Source of the DNA: a virus
Virus record (IMG/VR): IMGVR_UViG_3300042691_019791
Location: 1 to 32,057 of that record
DNA: 32,057 nt
Strand: one strand, 5' to 3'
Every line of letters starts with the position of its first letter. Within the stretch, counting starts at the first letter, position 1. The notes under the pieces were generated by a model. That model was given only the letters and a program-made list of their open reading frames with translations. It was not told the origin of the DNA and did no database searches. The translations under genes were made by a program, and so were the position numbers. This document shows positions 21,526 to 30,167 of this stretch, piece by piece.

Positions 21526-22170
21526 ATGGCTACACTCAATAATATTGGAGATATATATGATCAGCTTTTAAATAAGTTAGGTAAAGATGCTTTTGGTAAC
21601 TTGGTTACTCCAGAAGCTTTTAACCAAGCTGCTGCATATGTTAATATGGAGAAGCTAAATGACTTCTTAGAAGTTTCTTCTCAAGATAGAGAAATTGTTG
21701 ATGACCTTAGACCATTTGCTAAGACAACTACTCTTTCAGTTAACCCTTCAACAAATGAAGTTTTAACTCCTGGAGATTATATAGCCTATATACAATTAGT
21801 TGTGCAAGGCACTTTGAGACAAATAGAGATGTTGACTTGGGAGGATTATGCATATAGACTTTCTACTTCGTTGTACTACCCTACAACTGATAGACCTATT
21901 GCGACCATACAAGATGATGGTATATTTGTAGCCCCTAACTTAACTAATGTTATTTTAACCTATGTAAGAGAGCCTCAAACTCCAGAATATGGTTACACAA
22001 TTGACCCATTAACAGGTCTTCCTGTTTATGATCCATTAACAAGCACTCAGTTTGAATATCCTGTCGATGTTTATCCTGATCTTGTAAATATGTTATATAA
22101 ATATTTTGCTATTAACATCAAAGATTTTAATAGCCTTCAAACAGTAGAAATAGAAAAAGGTAGACCATAA
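21526..22170 (+). CDS. Connector/ring protein 1 candidate
   Basis: 214 residues, starting MATLNNIGDIYDQLLNKLGK. Helical N terminus (EAFNQAAAYVNMEKLNDFLE), beta-type centre (DDGIFVAPNLTNVILTYVRE) and C-terminal helices (VDVYPDLVNMLYKYFAINIK). This helix-sheet-helix plan, its size and its place after the capsid genes fit a head-to-tail connector, like the ring proteins of crAss-like phages. Its stop overlaps the next start (TAATG). Confidence 0.6.
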   Translation: MATLNNIGDIYDQLLNKLGKDAFGNLVTPEAFNQAAAYVNMEKLNDFLEVSSQDREIVDDLRPFAKTTTLSVNPSTNEVLTPGDYIAYIQLVVQGTLRQIEMLTWEDYAYRLSTSLYYPTTDRPIATIQDDGIFVAPNLTNVILTYVREPQTPEYGYTIDPLTGLPVYDPLTSTQFEYPVDVYPDLVNMLYKYFAINIKDFNSLQTVEIEKGRP

Positions 22171-22772
22171 TGACTAAAAGACAACTAGTTGAATTGATAC
22201 AGGAACGTCTCGCAAGCGGTGACGTACCTAACGATATTATGGGTAGATATAAATATCAAACCGTTGTTGCTTTGTTAGACATCGTTTATCAAGAGACGGC
22301 AAGTGTTGATATAAATGCCTTAGGAACTATGGTTGAGCCATATGCTTTGCCAGTTCTTGTTACAGGAACTCAATACTATAGTGATTTAAATGTCTCCCCT
22401 GCTTATGGACCAATGAGCGTTAAGTATGCTATTGATTATGGAGAGGAGGGTGACACTATATTCTATTCTCGTCAGAGCGATGATCAGAACTTGTTTTTGA
22501 ATAGAATTAAGAACATGTCAAAGCCAGAGTTTTATGTTCGTGATAAACGAGTTTTGTGGACAAGCGATCCAGGATCTGTAAACGTAACATATTTTATAAT
22601 ACCTGCATTCTTGTCAATGAGCGATACTCAAGAGATTGTTGTTCCTACTACTATTGGAGCTTTAGCTACTCGTGTTATAGAATTGATTAGATCTACAGAT
22701 ACTCGTGCTGAGGAAGTAATTGCTGATTTGGCAGAAGATAACAACCCAAAACCTACTAAATATTCTGAATAA
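22170..22772 (+). CDS. Connector/ring protein 2 candidate
   Basis: 200 residues, starting MTKRQLVELIQERLASGDVP. It has the same plan as its two neighbours: N-terminal helices (GRYKYQTVVALLDIVYQETA), a beta core ending RVLWTSDPGSVNVTYFIIP, then a C-terminal helix bundle (IGALATRVIELIRSTDTRAE). One-base overlaps join it to both flanking genes, so the three are made in step. It probably forms one ring of the tail. Confidence 0.6.
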   Translation: MTKRQLVELIQERLASGDVPNDIMGRYKYQTVVALLDIVYQETASVDINALGTMVEPYALPVLVTGTQYYSDLNVSPAYGPMSVKYAIDYGEEGDTIFYSRQSDDQNLFLNRIKNMSKPEFYVRDKRVLWTSDPGSVNVTYFIIPAFLSMSDTQEIVVPTTIGALATRVIELIRSTDTRAEEVIADLAEDNNPKPTKYSE

Positions 22773-23491
22773 TGCCTCCAGTTAAAAATATAGAATACGT
22801 TATACAAACAGCTTTAAACCGTGTTAAAGGTCAAGCTACAGATATTCCTCGTTTAGAGCAGATAGCTATAGAGTGGATGAGCGAGGTTATTCGTGGAACT
22901 ACAGCTTTTCCTTGCTTGAAAGTTACGCATATAACTCTTAATGCTAATGCACAGGCAACCATACCCTCTGACTGTATGAGGGTCACAAAGATTGCCTTGA
23001 ATAAAGGCGGTAGATTGTATTCTTTAGGACTAGATCCGCTTCTAACATTAATTGATGAGGGTGGTACTCCTGGAGGGCCAGAAGATGGAAACGGATTTTA
23101 TTTCATAGACCACTCGTGGAATGGGGTTTATTATCCTGCCCTTTTTGCTTCTGGAGGGGGATTTGCAGAGGCGTATTATAGAATATACCCTGACAATCAG
23201 ACCATTCAGTTGAGTAATAATGTGTTTGGTGGAGAAATTGTTTTAGAGTATTTAAGTACAGGTAACGATATAACGAGTGCTACATTAGTGCCTCATTATT
23301 ATATTGAGCCTATGCGTAATTACATTATTTGGCAATTAGCTGAGTTTGAGCCTCAGAAATATCCATTTAATGCAAAAGATAGAGAAAGAATTTACACTGA
23401 ATCAATGGCTGATGCTGCTATGTCTACAGGTAATACAATTGATGAATTGCTTGACGCTTACTACTCAGCTCCTGGTTTGAAATTAAGATAA
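22772..23491 (+). CDS. P22 gp4-like adaptor/connector candidate
   Basis: 239 residues. Near the N terminus is DIPRLEQIAIEWMSEVIRGT, then FPCLKVTHITLNANAQATIP, SDCMRVTKIALNKGGRLYSL, a Gly-rich loop, FGGEIVLEYLSTGNDI and the helical HYYIEPMRNYIIWQLAEFEP. The combination of P-x-DC-x-R-V-x-K-I and a later E-Y-L strand is what I associate with gp4-type adaptors of podoviruses, including the second ring protein of crAss-like phages (recalled). It starts in an overlap with the preceding gene. Confidence 0.65.
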   Translation: MPPVKNIEYVIQTALNRVKGQATDIPRLEQIAIEWMSEVIRGTTAFPCLKVTHITLNANAQATIPSDCMRVTKIALNKGGRLYSLGLDPLLTLIDEGGTPGGPEDGNGFYFIDHSWNGVYYPALFASGGGFAEAYYRIYPDNQTIQLSNNVFGGEIVLEYLSTGNDITSATLVPHYYIEPMRNYIIWQLAEFEPQKYPFNAKDRERIYTESMADAAMSTGNTIDELLDAYYSAPGLKLR

Positions 23492-23497
23492 TAAATT

Positions 23498-26400
23498 ATG
23501 TATTCATTGTCCAATTTTTTTAACGGTGGGATGAACACCGATGATGAAGATCGTCTAGTACCTATTGGAGATTATAGATCAGCTGCTTATTCAAGGAGCT
23601 ACTCCGTTGGTACAAGTGATAATGGAGCTTTACAGTCAATGACTGGTAATTTATTAATAGAAAATCCAGATTTACCTAGGGGTAAGAATGTAATTATAGG
23701 CAGCTGCGAAGATATTGAAGGGAAGGGGTATAAGGCAGGTAATTTAATATTATTTTCATGGAACTCTGAAGGTAATCATTCAATATGGAGATATAATGTT
23801 GTTGGTCAAGAATATCAGCTTATACTTCAAGATAGTATATTAAATTTTAAACTGCAAAATAGAATATATCATGCGGCAGTAGTTGATGGTTTACTTTATT
23901 GGACAGACAATTATTTTAATTCTTATGAATTAGATCCTACTGGATTGCCAGATTTTAATCCTCCACGCAAGATCAATATACAAAAGGCAATATTATATAC
24001 AGAAAGCGGAGGAATTGATCCAGAGGGTTATTCTGAAATTACATTTGATAATTTAGATTGGATTAAACATCCACCATTGTTTTCTCCAACAGGTCAATAC
24101 ATAACAGATACTACAGAATCAGCTAACAACTTAAAGAATAAATTATTCCAATTTAGATATCAATATATTTATGATGACAAAGAAGAATCTGCATGGTCTC
24201 CTATATCGGATTTATTTCTCCCTAATGAAAGTGAGTATATATCTGGGACAACTAATATAGATCCATATATTGATAACACGATTCGCTTAAATATAAGCAC
24301 AGGATCTTCAATAGCCAAAATAATCAGGGTTGCGTATAGAATTGGCAACAACTCAGAGTTTTTCTTGTACAAAGAGTTTATAAAATCAGAGCAAGGTTGG
24401 GCTGATTATTCTAATGTAACTGTAGACTTTAAAAATGAGACTGCTGGGGTCCCAATTAGCAACTCAGAACGGAATTATGACTTAGTGCCTCAGATTGCAA
24501 AATGCGTTGAGTATTTGCCGTCTAATGAGTTTGCGATGGGTAATATAATAGAGGGTTATGATAAGCCAGATTTAACAGATGTTAATTTTGACTTTGATAT
24601 AAATATTAATACTATAGATAACACGGCTTTTACCGCTCCACTAGCTGACTTTATTAATATACCTTACCTAGGAACGAGACGTAATATTATTAGTTTAAGT
24701 AATGTTAAAGGACAATTTTTTTTAAAATATAGATTTGAACCTGGTGATATATTGATACTGCAATTAAAGCAATCATCGGCAACAGCAGGTGCTAATAATA
24801 ATTTATTGACTCCAGACCCTGTTTTGTATTACACAATTCCAGCTGTAGATGGAACAGTTTATAATACAGATTTATTAAAAATTCTATATGTAACTCAGGA
24901 TTTATTAAGTTTTCTTAATTCAAATGGTATTGCAGCGACTATTGGATCGCCATTTACATATGATGGTAATTTAGTTAACTGGCCTACTATTGATTTGATT
25001 TATAATACTTGGTATAATCAAACTGATTGGCAATTAGAGCCATCAAATACAGAGTCATATAGTTTAAATATAAATGTGTTGAGGATTAATAATGCTAAAA
25101 GAACCTTTAAAACAGGGGCTACGCATGAGTTTGCAATTCAGTATTATGACAGGGCTAATCGTGATGGAACTGTATTAACTATACCTACAGGAAGTGTTTA
25201 CAATCCTTTTTATTACGATTATCAAGATAGTTACTTAAATAACATATGTTCGTTGAGAAGAAAACCCTTCTATACAACTATGCAAATGACTATTCCAGAT
25301 GATTTTCAACCACCTGTTTGGGCTACAAATTACCAAATACTGTATAAGCCTTCTACTAATATTGCTAATTTCCAACAAAGATCAGTAATTAAGGCAACTT
25401 ACAACCCAGATACTACGGTTAAATTATTTCTAGATAATTATTACAAGCCTAATTACGAGGGAGCTTCAATTAATCAAACTCCTTCGAAAGGGGACTTTGT
25501 TCGTTTTGTAAGAAAGAGAGCCTTGTTTACTAAGGAAAATGCTCTTCTAATATCTAATGGACTTAATTTAGGATCTATAACTAGACCTTTAAATCCTACA
25601 TTATTAGACACATATTATTTCTTGTTTGAGTCCAATCCTCCGACAAATGACCATTTAACTGTAATATGTGACCCTACAGGAGCTTTCTCACCACCTGGTG
25701 CATTTACAACTGTCGGTGTAACTAATTATAGGTTTGAATTTAATTCACAGTTTACTTTAAGTTGGGATTTAGGATATGCAACTCCAACATCTGCAACTGT
25801 TCAATTTGTTTTATACAATACTTCTACAGGGGCATTTATTGGAACTTTAAGTTCTAATGTTTATACTACCCTTACAAATGGAATGACCATTAATATAAAT
25901 GGTGTAACGCCATTTCTATCTTTAGCCGCAGGGATAAATGTTTCGTATGGAGTAGCTGTTGAATTTGCAGGAGGTGTGGGTGCTTATGCCCCAAATGCTA
26001 CATTGAACTTTTCTAGTTACACAATGAGTGTGTATAAAAACAATGTGGACTACGATGATTATAATTATTATCCAAGTTATGTAACAAATACAGACGAGAT
26101 AAATTATGAGTTGAATGTTTTATCATATAATCCAGGTGATGAAAACGAAGGTGAGTCAATTACAGTAAATTATTTTGATATTTCTTTACTTGGGGATTAT
26201 TTATTTTATACAGGTAATAATAGCCGTAGAGGATTTGCATCTGGAGGGTTTCAGATAGAAATATACACGCCTAAAAAAGAAAGTGAAAATGATCCTTGGT
26301 ATGAGACAGGAATTGAATGGGATATTATAGATCCTCATACACAAAATAGAAGACATGATGGAGATACAGCACAGGTATTAAATACAACTAATGCTGTTGT

Positions 26401-27961
26401 TGATTTAGATTGTGGAGACGTGTATATTAGGCAGAGAATTATGGCAACTGGCTATGATTATGATGGTGCTTATGAGGATGTTAATGATGCCAATGATATT
26501 AGAGGGGCTTGGTTCTGCGAAGACCCTCATTATTCAGATTATTACATATCTAATTGGAACAATAAGGGAAGGTTAGGTTTATTCTCTCCATTTGCAAAAA
26601 GACAGGAGTTAAAAACAACTGTTTATCATACTAATTCTTTAATTGATAATAGTCAAATAAACGGACTTAGTCAAGTTGAATTTCAAAATCAAGTATCATT
26701 AAAAGATGAATTTGGTCCTATAAATAGATTGATGCATATTGGGGATACTTTAAAGGCATTCCAAGATAGAAAGATAAGCTCGATATATGTACAAAAGGCA
26801 TTCGGTCTTAATGGAGATGGTACTAACAATGTTGTTATATCTGATCAGACATTTGCATCTATAAGACCTCACGATGACGATTATGGATGTGTTCATCCTG
26901 GAGGTATTGTAAAATCAGAGGGTAATATATACGCTTACGATTATTATAACTCAACATTTATTGCTATAACCTCTGGAGGAATATATAATATCTGCAATGG
27001 AGATAGAAAATTCATGAATGGGGCGTTTACATTTACTCAAAATGTTAATGAAAATAGTGGGGTTCTATCAAATATTCAATCTCATATAAATAGATCAACA
27101 GGTGAATATATTATATATACCACTCGAAATTCTAGTAATTCATATGTAGAGCTTGAGGTTGCTTCGTTTAAAGCTCCAAACACTATTGTTTTAGTAGGCG
27201 ATGTTACTAGCCTATTATATGTGGATCAAACTATAGGAATATATGGTGCTGAGAACTCGGAAAATAATTTAACGGCAACCATACTTACCATAGTGTATGA
27301 CCCTGTTAAGAATGTCACAAATATAACTATATCTGGAACCGTTGTAAATGAAATTCCTGCTGGGAAATATGATGTATTCTTATATTATAATACTTATTCA
27401 ATTAGAGATAATGGAGTTGGATTAGTATACTCTTATATCTTACAAAGATGGGTTTCTCACATTGAACACGGTGTTCTTCATGCCACATATTTAGGTAATA
27501 AGTTTTTTACTGTAGGTGATAAAGCTGGAGATTTTGGTAGTTTATATGAAGAAAATTCTGGCGATGAATTAACATTTTTTGGAAACGGTGTAGAGCAAAA
27601 TATCCAATTTATTTTTAATGAATCTCCTAGCGTTGTTAAGAGATTCTACACGCACTTACAACAGGCAAATTATCCATTTCGAGTAGAAGTATCAGTACCT
27701 TCTAATCAAACTTACCCTAATGGAATGGCAAGCGACATACCTGTTGCAGCATTAAAAAACCAAGAAGGTTATTATGTATCAAGATATTTTAGAGACGCTA
27801 CAGATCCTAGATATCCATCATCAGCAATAGCTAAATTAAACGGAAGAGAATTAAGAGGCTATGTATTAAACCATTCTTTATTTAATGATGATACAACACG
27901 GAAAAAAATATTGATGAGCGTTGGTGTAAACTTTACCCCAAGCGAACCTTTTTTTCAATAA
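23498..27961 (+). CDS. Tail stabilisation/muzzle protein
   Basis: 1487 residues, the largest complete gene. The N terminus SNFFNGGMNTDDEDRLVPIG followed by DYRSAAYSRSYSVGTSDNGA is characteristic of the P22 gp10-like stabilisation proteins that form the muzzle of crAss-like tails (GG.N.D......G.Y.DA). The rest is beta-rich, with many Asn/Tyr/Gly turns typical of propeller or beta-helix tail tips. About residues 715-855 form a Thr/Gly/Val-rich beta sandwich-like insert (nt about 25640-26060). The C-terminal end has VNFTPSEPFFQ. It closes the tail channel and probably contacts receptor-binding proteins. Confidence 0.8.
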   Translation: MYSLSNFFNGGMNTDDEDRLVPIGDYRSAAYSRSYSVGTSDNGALQSMTGNLLIENPDLPRGKNVIIGSCEDIEGKGYKAGNLILFSWNSEGNHSIWRYNVVGQEYQLILQDSILNFKLQNRIYHAAVVDGLLYWTDNYFNSYELDPTGLPDFNPPRKINIQKAILYTESGGIDPEGYSEITFDNLDWIKHPPLFSPTGQYITDTTESANNLKNKLFQFRYQYIYDDKEESAWSPISDLFLPNESEYISGTTNIDPYIDNTIRLNISTGSSIAKIIRVAYRIGNNSEFFLYKEFIKSEQGWADYSNVTVDFKNETAGVPISNSERNYDLVPQIAKCVEYLPSNEFAMGNIIEGYDKPDLTDVNFDFDININTIDNTAFTAPLADFINIPYLGTRRNIISLSNVKGQFFLKYRFEPGDILILQLKQSSATAGANNNLLTPDPVLYYTIPAVDGTVYNTDLLKILYVTQDLLSFLNSNGIAATIGSPFTYDGNLVNWPTIDLIYNTWYNQTDWQLEPSNTESYSLNINVLRINNAKRTFKTGATHEFAIQYYDRANRDGTVLTIPTGSVYNPFYYDYQDSYLNNICSLRRKPFYTTMQMTIPDDFQPPVWATNYQILYKPSTNIANFQQRSVIKATYNPDTTVKLFLDNYYKPNYEGASINQTPSKGDFVRFVRKRALFTKENALLISNGLNLGSITRPLNPTLLDTYYFLFESNPPTNDHLTVICDPTGAFSPPGAFTTVGVTNYRFEFNSQFTLSWDLGYATPTSATVQFVLYNTSTGAFIGTLSSNVYTTLTNGMTININGVTPFLSLAAGINVSYGVAVEFAGGVGAYAPNATLNFSSYTMSVYKNNVDYDDYNYYPSYVTNTDEINYELNVLSYNPGDENEGESITVNYFDISLLGDYLFYTGNNSRRGFASGGFQIEIYTPKKESENDPWYETGIEWDIIDPHTQNRRHDGDTAQVLNTTNAVVDLDCGDVYIRQRIMATGYDYDGAYEDVNDANDIRGAWFCEDPHYSDYYISNWNNKGRLGLFSPFAKRQELKTTVYHTNSLIDNSQINGLSQVEFQNQVSLKDEFGPINRLMHIGDTLKAFQDRKISSIYVQKAFGLNGDGTNNVVISDQTFASIRPHDDDYGCVHPGGIVKSEGNIYAYDYYNSTFIAITSGGIYNICNGDRKFMNGAFTFTQNVNENSGVLSNIQSHINRSTGEYIIYTTRNSSNSYVELEVASFKAPNTIVLVGDVTSLLYVDQTIGIYGAENSENNLTATILTIVYDPVKNVTNITISGTVVNEIPAGKYDVFLYYNTYSIRDNGVGLVYSYILQRWVSHIEHGVLHATYLGNKFFTVGDKAGDFGSLYEENSGDELTFFGNGVEQNIQFIFNESPSVVKRFYTHLQQANYPFRVEVSVPSNQTYPNGMASDIPVAALKNQEGYYVSRYFRDATDPRYPSSAIAKLNGRELRGYVLNHSLFNDDTTRKKILMSVGVNFTPSEPFFQ

Positions 27962-27970
27962 AAAAAATCG

Positions 27971-27978
27971 TATATTTG
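27971..27978 (+). promoter_or_regulatory. -7 box TATATTTG before the internal-protein genes
   Basis: Exact TAnnTTTG match 20 nt before the ATG at 27999. A second match, TAAATTTG (27984-27991), follows but is too close to the ATG. No TTTG -33 box is present. Confidence 0.5.
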
Positions 27979-27998
27979 AACAATAAATTTGAATAGTT

Positions 27999-28724
27999 AT
28001 GGTTGGAATGACAACAATGGCCGTTGCAGGAGGCTTACAAGCTTTGGGTCAATTAGGATATGGGCTTTATCAGCAAAGGCAAGCTAAAAAATTAGCTGAA
28101 AAATTGGGCAAGCAGCCTCAATATCAGTATGATTTAGCTAAAAATGCCGTTGCTGGTCAACTTGCTTTAGCTCAAGGTGAGGCTCCTGGACTTACTCAGC
28201 AGATGCAGGGTATTAATCAGAACCTAGCAAATGTTAACCAAAATATTGCAAAAATGGCTCCCTCTGGTGCGGCAGGTTTAGGTGCTTTAGTTCAAGCTGG
28301 AGCCTCCGCTATGGATACTACCAACCAGGCTTTAGGTAATGCGGCTATTCAAAAATTAGGTCTTCAGCAGGAGTATTTAAGCTCTTTAGGAAATCTACAG
28401 GGGTATGAAGATAAAGCTTTTGAGATAAATAAATATTTACCTTATCAGCAAAAATTAGAGCAGATACAAGCCCTCCGTGCAAGTGGAACTGAAAATGTTG
28501 GTACAGCGTTTCAATCAGCAGGAGATACTTTGATGGGTATTGGACAAGCCCAATCCGCAGCAGAAATAAACAATTCTTTAATAGACGCTTTGCCTAATTC
28601 TGTTTTGACAGGAAACACAAGCGAAGCAGAGGTTAAAAGTTTATATGAAAACGCTACGCCTGCCATTAAAGCAAGGCTTAAAGAACTATACGGAAATATA
28701 TACACAAATATACAATGGCTATAG
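27999..28724 (+). CDS. Internal virion/ejection protein candidate
   Basis: 241 residues. The N terminus MVGMTTMAVAGGLQALGQLG is a Gly/Ala-rich hydrophobic helix that could enter a membrane. Then come a basic patch (QQRQAKKLAEKLGK) and long Gln/Ala/Asn-rich helices (NQNLANVNQNIAKM). This Gly/Ala/Gln-rich helical make-up is typical of podovirus ejection proteins such as T7 gp14 and P22 gp7, which leave the virion with the DNA. It has its own promoter and a 10-nt overlap with the next gene. Confidence 0.65.
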   Translation: MVGMTTMAVAGGLQALGQLGYGLYQQRQAKKLAEKLGKQPQYQYDLAKNAVAGQLALAQGEAPGLTQQMQGINQNLANVNQNIAKMAPSGAAGLGALVQAGASAMDTTNQALGNAAIQKLGLQQEYLSSLGNLQGYEDKAFEINKYLPYQQKLEQIQALRASGTENVGTAFQSAGDTLMGIGQAQSAAEINNSLIDALPNSVLTGNTSEAEVKSLYENATPAIKARLKELYGNIYTNIQWL

Positions 28725-30121
28725 AAACAAATGAATTGATTCCACCAGCTTATGTGTATAAACCCATAAGCTTTGGTAGTGCTATACAAAATATTGGTCA
28801 GTCTCAATTAGAGGCACAGAAGTATAAATCAGAACAGGCTAAGAGAAAAGACCAAGAGAATAAAAGAATGTTAAATGTTGATATTTATGCGACAGCTAAT
28901 AAGACATTTAATGATAATCTCTCAGAAATGAGAAAAAAAATCATAGATCAATATTCTCAATTAGCTGCTCAAGGTCACAACTTAAGCGATCCAAGCGATG
29001 ACGCTTATAATTTATTTCAATCGGACCTAAATCAATATAAAACAACAGCAGAGCAATTTAAAGGTGCTGCAAGTGAATTGAAAAATCTAGAAATCACCTT
29101 GAGGACTGCTGACCCACAGATAGCTGATTTTCTTGTTAAGAAAATAGACGCCTCAAAAGATGCAGATGAGTTACAGAGTAATATACAAGAAGCGTATACT
29201 GCATATAGTATAATTGCTAAAAAACCAAATATCTCTCCAATTATTGCTAAGGCAGTTAACTCAGCTGGAATGGACGCTGTAATAAAAAGTATAAAAGATG
29301 AAAAAGACAAGGGCAAAAAGATTACTATTGTAAAAGAAATAAATGAAACAAAGCTTCCAGAAATTTTAAATCTGGTAAGATTAGACCCAGCTTATACTAC
29401 TGAAAAGAGTTTATTTGAGTATAAAAAGGAAAAAGAATTATTAGAAGATTCTGAATATAAAGATGCTAATGGAATTGTATATAAAGAATACGATGATTAT
29501 TTAAAAGCTAAAATATCTGATGCTATTGCATTAAAAGACGCTTCTATGCAACAATATAGAGATAAGTCTACATTTAATTTTAATGCAAGCTTTGGTGGTG
29601 GTACAACAACTCCAGCAAATGTTAATATTCCAGCCCCTACAAAAGAAACTGCTATGGCAGATATCAATGGTTCTAATCCAACATGGGATGCTGGAAGCGG
29701 TAAGATTAAAATAGCGACAGGTAAAAATGATAGAGCTTCCGCTTGGGGATGGAATGGGAATAAATTTGGTGCTGTAGATTTTGATTCAGCTACAGGAATT
29801 CTTTCAGTAACACCGCAGCAATTAGCTAAGACAAATGCTCCAGGTAATAACTATTGGAATTTAATGACAACTGGTTCTGCTAGTACATTTGGTAGCTCAA
29901 AATCTGACTTTGTATTACCAGATGGAAGTAGTAAAAATGGATATATAACCTCTGTTAAATATGATCAATTTGGTAATTTATGGGGTCTCTTAGATAATAA
30001 TACAGACCGTGTTATATTGTATTCAACTATAGCTGGATTAGAACCCCAAGGTAATGATACAGATTTATTAAGACAGTTAGGTATGAGTGGACAAATAACT
30101 GACTTATTTAAGCTACAGTAA
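28715..30121 (+). CDS. Second internal virion protein candidate
   Basis: 468 residues. The N-terminal two thirds is charged and helical (EAQKYKSEQAKRKDQENKRM; KKIIDQYSQLAAQGHNLSDP) and resembles a coiled-coil internal core protein. The C-terminal part is beta-rich with Gly/Asn/Asp turns (GKNDRASAWGWNGNKFGAVD). It is translationally coupled to the preceding ejection-type gene and followed by another promoter and a large gene, as in T7 gp14-gp15-gp16. No enzyme motif is seen. Confidence 0.6.
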   Translation: MAIETNELIPPAYVYKPISFGSAIQNIGQSQLEAQKYKSEQAKRKDQENKRMLNVDIYATANKTFNDNLSEMRKKIIDQYSQLAAQGHNLSDPSDDAYNLFQSDLNQYKTTAEQFKGAASELKNLEITLRTADPQIADFLVKKIDASKDADELQSNIQEAYTAYSIIAKKPNISPIIAKAVNSAGMDAVIKSIKDEKDKGKKITIVKEINETKLPEILNLVRLDPAYTTEKSLFEYKKEKELLEDSEYKDANGIVYKEYDDYLKAKISDAIALKDASMQQYRDKSTFNFNASFGGGTTTPANVNIPAPTKETAMADINGSNPTWDAGSGKIKIATGKNDRASAWGWNGNKFGAVDFDSATGILSVTPQQLAKTNAPGNNYWNLMTTGSASTFGSSKSDFVLPDGSSKNGYITSVKYDQFGNLWGLLDNNTDRVILYSTIAGLEPQGNDTDLLRQLGMSGQITDLFKLQ

Positions 30122-30140
30122 AAGATACGTTATTTATTCT

Positions 30141-30148
30141 TATATTTG
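30141..30148 (+). promoter_or_regulatory. -7 box TATATTTG before the large terminal gene
   Basis: Exact TAnnTTTG match 19 nt before the ATG at 30168, in a 46-nt gap, with spacing and sequence almost the same as at 27971. No TTTG -33 box. Confidence 0.5.
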
Positions 30149-30167
30149 AAAACTAAAATAATATTCA

